This document shows, piece after piece, positions 1-5,390 of a stretch of DNA of 6,966 nucleotides. Below the pieces are notes generated by a model. That model saw only the letters and a list, made by a program, of their open reading frames with translations, had not been told where the DNA came from and ran no database searches. Origin of the DNA: Bryobacterales bacterium (lineage in GTDB: Bacteria; Acidobacteriota; Terriglobia; Bryobacterales; Bryobacteraceae); the NCBI GenBank assembly GCA_025456495.1, contig JALOKO010000206.1, positions 1-6,966 of the forward strand, read 5' to 3'. The first letter of the stretch is position 1. Each line of letters begins with the position of its first letter. Position numbers and translations under genes: made by a program.

Positions 1-273
1 TATCCCCTTTACGAGAGTCCAGAGGCACTCTCGGTGGACTTCGACCTTGCTACGCTCGCCGACACAACCCAGGGCAGCACCGAGCAGCAACCAGCAGTGC
101 GGCCGCGCACAGCAGACACGACTCCACGCAGCGCTCAGCAAGCGCCTGTCGTGATTCAGGTAAACGCAATGGACGCGCGGTCATTCGCTGATCACCGCGA
201 CGAGATCGCCTCAGCGGTGCGGGAAGCGCTGACACGCAACCACGCGTTGCGCGACGAAATTTGGGAGGACTAA
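1..273 (+). CDS. C-terminal end of probable tail tape-measure protein (5' partial)
   Basis: The frame is open from the first base to TAA at 271-273, so this is most likely the last ~90 codons of a longer gene that begins upstream. A polar Thr/Gln/Pro/Ala-rich linker (about bases 55-150) is followed by a short folded tail, VVIQVNAMDARSF then DEIASAVREAL, ending in DEIWED. From memory, a beta strand with 'DA.SF' followed by an 'IA.A...A' helix is a common C-terminus of siphophage tape-measure proteins, which set tail length and occupy the tube lumen. The position directly before an M-like minor tail gene fits the lambda H-M order. A GTG at 34 has a possible AGAGG 8 bases upstream, so a short independent 79-residue protein cannot be excluded. 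The function call rests on a short motif and on context. Confidence 0.55.
   Translation, partial: YPLYESPEALSVDFDLATLADTTQGSTEQQPAVRPRTADTTPRSAQQAPVVIQVNAMDARSFADHRDEIASAVREALTRNHALRDEIWED
12..33 (+). repeat. Short perfect inverted repeat (possible hairpin)
   Basis: CGAGAGT at 12-18 and ACTCTCG at 27-33 are exact reverse complements around an 8-base loop that contains AGAGG. It sits directly before an in-frame GTG at 34. It lies inside an open frame and may be coincidental. No T-run follows, so it is not a terminator. Confidence 0.35.
264..268 (+). promoter_or_regulatory. Shine-Dalgarno that fixes the M-like gene start
   Basis: GGAGG lies 7 bases before ATG 276, inside the last codons of the preceding gene. 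It decides for ATG 276 over the in-frame TTG at 261, which would place the SD inside its own coding sequence. Confidence 0.8.
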
Positions 274-275
274 CC

Positions 276-644
276 ATGCCGGACTTCCCACAAATCGGAT
301 GCCACGCAGTTGCCCAATATCCCTCCACGTATGAGACCTCCTACGCCGTGTCAATCCAGCGATCAGTAGATGGCAGCGAGCAGCGCTTCGTTCGACCGGG
401 ACGGGCGCGCCGACGCTGGCTGGTCCAACTTCAGCAACTGAGCGCGGAAGATGCCCAACGCGTTGTTGAGTTCTTTGTGTCCTTGCAGGGTCGCGCAGGC
501 AGCTTTCGCTTTCAGGACCCTTGGACCGGACAGTGGCATGAGCCTTGCTGGTTCGATACAGACACCCTTTCCCTGACCCACCAGAGCGACGATCGCGCAC
601 GCGCGGACTTGCGAATCACCACAGCGGAGACCGTATACCTATGA
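276..644 (+). CDS. Minor tail protein, lambda gpM / DUF2460-like
   Basis: This is a 122-residue protein with no signal peptide or membrane segment. It has alternating beta strands: QYP at 14-16, a long R-rich strand around 37-52 ending WLVQLQQLS, a helix at 57-70, then G-x-x-G-x-F-x-F-x-DP at 72-82, and a final pair of strands to residue 122. This plan (strands, helix with 'F..SL.G..G.F.F.DP', closing strands) resembles small distal-tail proteins of the lambda gpM and DUF2460 type, which sit between the tail tube and the tip. The start is ATG 276, behind a GGAGG. It lies two bases after the upstream stop, and its stop overlaps the next start as ATGA (641-644), so the two are probably translationally coupled. 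Its first ~82 residues align without gaps to residues 6-83 of the next protein. Family identity is inferred from motif and position; the paralogy is directly visible. Confidence 0.65.
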   Translation: MPDFPQIGCHAVAQYPSTYETSYAVSIQRSVDGSEQRFVRPGRARRRWLVQLQQLSAEDAQRVVEFFVSLQGRAGSFRFQDPWTGQWHEPCWFDTDTLSLTHQSDDRARADLRITTAETVYL

Positions 645-1441
645 GCACGTTCTTTCCCCAACTACGCCCCGGCTCAGCAATGCAGTATCCACTGCGCAAG
701 GCCATCAGCTATCGCACGGTGGTGCATGCTGAAAACGAAACGCAAACCCTTCGCAGCCCGGACGACGGTAGCGCGCGCGTTGAGTGGAACTTGCAGCTTC
801 GCGGCTTAAGCGACACCGAGTTGGCTTCGATCCAATCCTTCTATCGCTCGCTGCGGGGAGCTCATGGTGAGTTCACGTTTCTCGACCCTGACGGCAATCT
901 GCTATCCAATAGCGAGGACTTGGATGGCTCGCCATGGAGCCGCTCTCCGCATCTGAGCGTTGCCCCCGCCGCCACGTCACCGTTGGTGGCATCCACTGCC
1001 TGGTCAACGCATTCCTCTGCCGCGGGAGTTGGCGAACTCTGGCAGAGCGTGGCGCTTCCCGCGCACTACCACTGGCTGTTCAGCATCTACGCGCGGGCAC
1101 AGACACCGGTATCGCTGACACTTTTCCTGAGGTCCGCGCACGGCATCCAGCAACACACCGTCCCGCTTACAGCGCAGTGGACTCGCTATTGGTTCGGAGG
1201 CATGTGGTGGCCTTCGGGCGAGCAGTTCGATGTGGGCCTGCGCATCCCGTCCGGCATGACGGTGGAGCTTGGCGCCGCGCAGTTGGAAACGCAGTCCAGC
1301 CCAGCCGCATATAAGCGCACGACATCATCCACAGGGGTGTACGAGGGGTCACGATTCCTTGACGACGCACTCCGCGTGACCTCGCTTGCGCCCAACTGTC
1401 ATCAACTCAACCTGCGCATTGGCGCACCCTTCGTTGGATAA
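641..1441 (+). CDS. M-like minor tail protein fused to a carbohydrate-binding-like module
   Basis: The protein has 266 residues and starts at ATG 641, overlapping the upstream stop as ATGA; GGAG at 626-629 is a distant SD. Residues 1-85 repeat the fold of the preceding protein: QYP 15-17, W49, LS 56-57, F-x-x-SLRG 67-73 and F-T-F-L-DP 78-83. From about residue 86 a second domain begins with NLLSNSEDL and closes with GAAQLE (211-216) and AYKRT (223-227). That opening and closing pair, with a 'W/F-S-I-Y-A-R' strand and a 'T-x-x-W-T-R-Y' strand in between, is the pattern of phage-borne jelly-roll domains related to CBM4/9-like modules, as I remember them. Such a module suggests a tail-tip subunit that touches a surface glycan, although no ligand residues can be assigned. 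A short tail follows (about 228-266). The tail-protein call is fairly firm and sugar binding is inference. Confidence 0.65.
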   Translation: MSTFFPQLRPGSAMQYPLRKAISYRTVVHAENETQTLRSPDDGSARVEWNLQLRGLSDTELASIQSFYRSLRGAHGEFTFLDPDGNLLSNSEDLDGSPWSRSPHLSVAPAATSPLVASTAWSTHSSAAGVGELWQSVALPAHYHWLFSIYARAQTPVSLTLFLRSAHGIQQHTVPLTAQWTRYWFGGMWWPSGEQFDVGLRIPSGMTVELGAAQLETQSSPAAYKRTTSSTGVYEGSRFLDDALRVTSLAPNCHQLNLRIGAPFVG

Positions 1442-1446
1442 CATCC

Positions 1447-4400
1447 ATGAGCACTCTCTTTCACCTCAAGGAAGCCTCAGTGGCCGCGACTCCGGTTCTG
1501 TGCTTCGAGATTCGGTTCGCCGATGGCCACGTCGAGCGATTCGCGTCAGAGCAGTTGATGCTGGCGGACGATGTCTATTCGCGCAGAGTGATTGACCAGC
1601 AGTTGCATGACAACTCCCTCGGCGCCGACGATGCGATCGGCTATTACTCGCGGGTCGGGATGACGCTTTCGAACAGCGATGGGCTACTCACTCAACTTGA
1701 GCAGGTACGCGGGTTCCGCGGCGCTGAGGTCACCGGCCGCTTCGTCTTTCTGGACCCCGCCACGGGTGCGCCGGATGGGGACCCGCTCATCATCTTCCGC
1801 GGAATTGCAGACTCCCCCTCGCTGATGGATGAATCGCGTGTCGTAATCACCGCAGCGAACCGTCTCGCGCTATTCCACGCGAAGTTGCCCTCGACGCCCA
1901 TCCAGAGGCGTTGCCCCTGGCATTTCCCTTACGATGCCGCAAGCCGACAGGAAGCGGCCCAAGGAGCCGCGGAAGGCCCGCATGCCATGTTCTATCGCTG
2001 CGGCTACTCCCCGGATGTCAGCGGGGGGGCGGGAAACCTCGATGGCGTACAAGCCTTCAGCAGTTGCCGTGGCAGCCGCGATGACTGTACCGCGCGCGGC
2101 ATGCTTTCTACTGACAGCGCGGGCCGCGCCACACGACGCTTTGGGGGCTTCTCCTTTCTGCCTGCCAGCACTCTGGTGCGTACTCATGGCAGCCGCGCCT
2201 TGCAGCCTTCCCAGGTGCATGCCAATCAGGCTCTGGGCAGTGACTTCGCCCCGCTCGTCTATGGCAAGGGTTGGCTCACGCCGCCTCTCATCCATTCGGT
2301 GAACGATGGCAATCTCACGCGCATGCTCCTTCTGCTTGCTGATGGCGAAGTCGATGGAGTTGAGCGTGTGGTGGTGAACGATGTGGAGATTCCAGCCGCC
2401 GTGCAGGGGCGCGACATGTCGTCCACCGGCTGGCACAAGATCATTGCGTCGGGCTCGCGCACGGGCAGCTTCCTTCCGAAGCCAGACGATGATGGAGTCT
2501 ACACCGAGTCCGACCCACACGGTAGTCTATGCACTCTGCAGGTGGTTATTCCCAACGCCATCCAGCGCGGCTCCACCCCACCCCGCGTCGAAGTGTTGGT
2601 CCGTGGACTACGCTTGTTGACGGTTGACTCCGTGGGCGGTGAAGCGGGGCGCGTCTACACGGACAATCCGGCGTGGGTGCTGCTGGATGTCCTGTTGCGC
2701 AGTGGATGGCGTCGCGACGAGTTGCATCTGCCCAGCTTTGCCTCTGCCGCCACCCATTGCGCAGCGCCCATTCAAGTGGGCCTTTGGAACGGCGCCACGC
2801 AGACTCAACCACGCTTTTCTTGCAACCTTGTCATTCAGAAGAGACGCAGCGTGAGCGAACTGCTGCGAGGTCTCCGCGAAGGGAGTTTCCTCTTTCTCCG
2901 TAGCCGTTTCGATGGCAAGCTGGAGCTGGCCATCGAGTCGACACTCGCTACCCAACAGCCAGTGAAGCCAACCCTTAGCAACGCGGCTCAGACGCTCAAC
3001 GGAGGATGGCCCGCATACGAGTTCGGAGACGGCTCACAGAATCGCGGTGGGATTCTCCGCTCCAACTCCGCGGCGCCACTGTTCCAGCTTTCCAGCCGTG
3101 GTGTGGCCGACTGCCCAAACCGCATCCACGCAGAGTTTCAGGATGTGTGGAACGAGTTCCAGACTGACCGGATCTCGCTGTTCGACTCGCGTGAGATCCG
3201 ACGCAGCCGTCAGGAGATTTCGGCCACCAGCAAAGCCCTCGGCTTGAGCACCTATCACCAGGCCGCGCGCGCCATTTACGCCCAGTTGAAGCGCTCCACC
3301 AACGGCAACCGCTATGTGGAGTTCACCACTGGACTTCGCGGCATCGGCGTTCGACCCGGAGACCTGATTACGATCACCTATTCACGTCATGGCCTGCTGC
3401 GTCAGCCATTTCGCGTTCTCCGCGTGAGGCCCTCGGCCAATCTGGAAACCGCATCCATCACGGCGCAGTGGCACGAGGATTCGTGGTACGCGGATACGAT
3501 CCTTGAAGAACTCGGCGGACTGGATCGCTACCGCAGCCCTATCGGCATGCACGGCAGTCCGCGTCCTTTGGCCGGCGCGTTGGTGCAGCCTGACGGCTCA
3601 TCCTTGTTTGACGTTTCCGAATCCACCGCAACAGTAAGTGACGGCGCGTACCGTGTCACGCTTCGATGCGGCTTCCTGACTCCTTCCAACAAGCTGGCTG
3701 CCACGCTCACGCCACCCGTCACCGCAACCAGTCCAACCATTACGCCCTCAGGGGGAACTCTGGCGCCGGGCTCGCTGCTTCACTATCGGCTGAGCTCGCT
3801 GAACTCCACCGGTGAGGAGAGCGCCATCACAAGTCCGGTTGTGGCGATACTGCCATCGACAGGCGCCGGCTACTCCGTGCAAATCACGTCCATCAGTGCG
3901 CCGCCCGAGGCAACTCAGGTACGCATCTATCGCGGCGTCAGTCCGGACACCATGTTCGCCATCGCCACGATTGCGGCGTCCAGCACATCGTTTACCGATA
4001 CCAGCCTCAGCTATCAGCCGCTTGTACCACCGGACCCCCATTTCGATCACGCCAACTTCTACTGGAGACATGAACTTCATCCCGACACCACGGTGGATGC
4101 AGCCGGGCCTACCAGCCTCGCTTACTCCTCTGCCCAGTGGACAGAGAATGTGTTCCAGGGAAAGCTGCTGTGGATCGTCAGTGGCAAAGGCAGCGCCCAG
4201 CAGCGGACGATTCTGTCGAACAATGCCAACACCCTGTTTGTCGATCCATGGAGTAGTGTTCCTGACATCAGCAGCACCTTTGCCATTGCGGAACCCACCT
4301 GGCAATCGGGATCGAAAACTACCAGCAGTCCCGCATCCTTCGATGTGCCCAACCTGTCCGGATCTGTTGTCCAGATTCTTGGTGTTTCCGCGAACGCCTT

Positions 4401-5376
4401 GGACGTGGAAGCCCCCGCAAACCAGGCGGTCATCACACGCTGGCAGATTGGTGGCGGCAGCGTGATCCCCGTCGATGCGGAGCCACCAGGCGAACCCGTT
4501 TTCGCACTCTCCGCTGATGGCGCCGGCACGCTTCTTCTGGCGGGTATTGGCTTCACTGATCTGGCAAGCACAACCACCATCCAGAGCGGCACGCTTACCA
4601 TCCATCACTACGACGAACTTCGTGATTACCCATCGGCGGTGTTGGCCGCGCCTGTGCTGGCAGGGGCAACTACACTCGCCTTTACCAGCGATCCAGGCTT
4701 CTTTGAAGGTGACTACATCCAGCTAGGACGAGAACTCCTGTACGTGCTTTCTATTGGCGCGGGCTTCAGTGTCACCGTGGAGCGAGCAGTGTTGGGAAGC
4801 CAGGCGGCCGCGCATGCCAGTGGAACTGCGCCCTTCGTCTTGAGGGAGCAGAGCATGAGCTTCGCTGTCCCGCTGCAGTTCTTCGGAAGTCCCGCCAGTG
4901 GCGCCTTCCGGCAATCCTTTTATCTGCCGCACGCTCGGGTGGCAACAGCAAGCCTGACATTCACGAATCGGGTTGGCATCTCGCCGCCGGGAAGATTGCT
5001 CTTCACACCATTGGGGGACTTCGGACTGCGCACCGGCTACGGCGGCCAGTACGCACTCTACGTGGAGGGCTACATGGCAATCGAAGACGATGCGGCTATT
5101 CCACTCATTATTGACCGCGATCACAGCGTCCGTGATGTGTTCGCAACATTGGAATCCCCGGCCACCGGCGGGCCTGTCGAACTGGATGTCCTCACAGACG
5201 GCGACGTCTATTGCACGCTCATCTTCCCGCAAGGCTCGCCCTTCTCGAACGTCGTCAATGGAACGACGCTGCCGCCATTGCGAGCGGGTGCCCGCCTCAC
5301 GGTGAACGTGCGCTCAGTCGTTCACTACGGCAACACGATTCCCGGCAGGGATCTCTCCATCCGCATTCGTCTGTAG
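1447..5376 (+). CDS. Tail-tip protein: gpL-like Cys domain fused to gpJ-like hub and C-terminal beta domains
   Basis: The protein has 1309 residues and starts 5 bases after the upstream stop, with no good SD, so reinitiation is likely. (a) Residues 1-245: a beta-rich N-terminus, then C156 (RRCPW), C185 (YRCGYS), C207 and C214 (SCRGSRDDC), then FGGF at 232-235. Cysteines in this order before FGGF recall the C-terminus of lambda gpL, a tail-tip protein known to bind a [4Fe-4S] cluster. (b) Residues ~250-700: a gpJ / Phage-tail_3 type hub, seen in LVYGKG, ADGEVDGVERVVV, DNPAW at 406-410 followed by a C438 strand, and RPGD at 636-639 before ITITY. (c) Residues ~765-855: an FN3-like domain (HYRLSSLNSTGEES, then ATQVRIYRG). 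(d) Residues 1085-1132: a GDYIQLGRELLYV...VTVERAVLGS...AAH segment. (e) Residues 1233-1309: a beta domain ending PGRDLSIRIRL. The expected role is the central hub closing the tail tube, with receptor-facing C-terminal domains. The hub call is firm; metal binding is inferred. Confidence 0.75.
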   Translation: MSTLFHLKEASVAATPVLCFEIRFADGHVERFASEQLMLADDVYSRRVIDQQLHDNSLGADDAIGYYSRVGMTLSNSDGLLTQLEQVRGFRGAEVTGRFVFLDPATGAPDGDPLIIFRGIADSPSLMDESRVVITAANRLALFHAKLPSTPIQRRCPWHFPYDAASRQEAAQGAAEGPHAMFYRCGYSPDVSGGAGNLDGVQAFSSCRGSRDDCTARGMLSTDSAGRATRRFGGFSFLPASTLVRTHGSRALQPSQVHANQALGSDFAPLVYGKGWLTPPLIHSVNDGNLTRMLLLLADGEVDGVERVVVNDVEIPAAVQGRDMSSTGWHKIIASGSRTGSFLPKPDDDGVYTESDPHGSLCTLQVVIPNAIQRGSTPPRVEVLVRGLRLLTVDSVGGEAGRVYTDNPAWVLLDVLLRSGWRRDELHLPSFASAATHCAAPIQVGLWNGATQTQPRFSCNLVIQKRRSVSELLRGLREGSFLFLRSRFDGKLELAIESTLATQQPVKPTLSNAAQTLNGGWPAYEFGDGSQNRGGILRSNSAAPLFQLSSRGVADCPNRIHAEFQDVWNEFQTDRISLFDSREIRRSRQEISATSKALGLSTYHQAARAIYAQLKRSTNGNRYVEFTTGLRGIGVRPGDLITITYSRHGLLRQPFRVLRVRPSANLETASITAQWHEDSWYADTILEELGGLDRYRSPIGMHGSPRPLAGALVQPDGSSLFDVSESTATVSDGAYRVTLRCGFLTPSNKLAATLTPPVTATSPTITPSGGTLAPGSLLHYRLSSLNSTGEESAITSPVVAILPSTGAGYSVQITSISAPPEATQVRIYRGVSPDTMFAIATIAASSTSFTDTSLSYQPLVPPDPHFDHANFYWRHELHPDTTVDAAGPTSLAYSSAQWTENVFQGKLLWIVSGKGSAQQRTILSNNANTLFVDPWSSVPDISSTFAIAEPTWQSGSKTTSSPASFDVPNLSGSVVQILGVSANALDVEAPANQAVITRWQIGGGSVIPVDAEPPGEPVFALSADGAGTLLLAGIGFTDLASTTTIQSGTLTIHHYDELRDYPSAVLAAPVLAGATTLAFTSDPGFFEGDYIQLGRELLYVLSIGAGFSVTVERAVLGSQAAAHASGTAPFVLREQSMSFAVPLQFFGSPASGAFRQSFYLPHARVATASLTFTNRVGISPPGRLLFTPLGDFGLRTGYGGQYALYVEGYMAIEDDAAIPLIIDRDHSVRDVFATLESPATGGPVELDVLTDGDVYCTLIFPQGSPFSNVVNGTTLPPLRAGARLTVNVRSVVHYGNTIPGRDLSIRIRL
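1912..2151 (+). other. Four-cysteine + FGGF region inside the tail-tip gene (possible Fe-S or metal site)
   Basis: These codons cover C156 to F235 of the tail-tip protein. The cysteines are spaced 29, 22 and 7 residues apart and are followed 18 residues later by FGGF. In lambda gpL a comparable set of cysteines near the C-terminus holds an iron-sulfur cluster. Here the region is internal because the chain continues straight into the hub. The first two cysteines are separated by an acidic/Ala-Gln-rich stretch, longer than I expect in gpL, which may be a loop. Confidence 0.55.
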
Positions 5377-5378
5377 CC

Positions 5379-5383
5379 AGGAG
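5379..5383 (+). promoter_or_regulatory. Shine-Dalgarno for the GTG-initiated last gene
   Basis: AGGAG lies 7 bases before GTG 5391, in the 14-base gap after the TAG at 5374-5376. It is among the strongest ribosome binding sites in the window and decides for GTG 5391 over the in-frame ATG at 5466, which would remove 25 residues. Confidence 0.8.
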
Positions 5384-5390
5384 TTCGCCC

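Noticed and set aside
261..275. TTG start for the first M-like gene
   Set aside because: It would consume the GGAGG as coding sequence. ATG 276 has ideal spacing and gives a normal N-terminus.
545..640. Upstream in-frame extension of the M-like/CBM gene
   Set aside because: It would overlap the preceding gene by 100 bases and add an Arg/Pro-rich leader. The ATG at 641 gives an ATGA overlap and an N-terminus that aligns with the paralogue from its beginning.
1870..2520. 216-codon open frame on the minus strand
   Set aside because: It is opposite the Cys/FGGF and hub regions, which are clearly meaningful on the + strand. No plausible SD or neighbouring minus-strand gene supports it.
3748..4608. 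286-codon open frame on the minus strand
   Set aside because: It is antisense to the FN3-like and following beta regions of the tail-tip gene, and its translation is Cys/Arg/Gly-rich without domain signatures. Probably a shadow of coding bias on the + strand.
5377..5390. Terminator or promoter in the gap between the hub and last gene
   Set aside because: The gap is only 14 bases, taken up by the ribosome binding site. No hairpin with a T-run is present.
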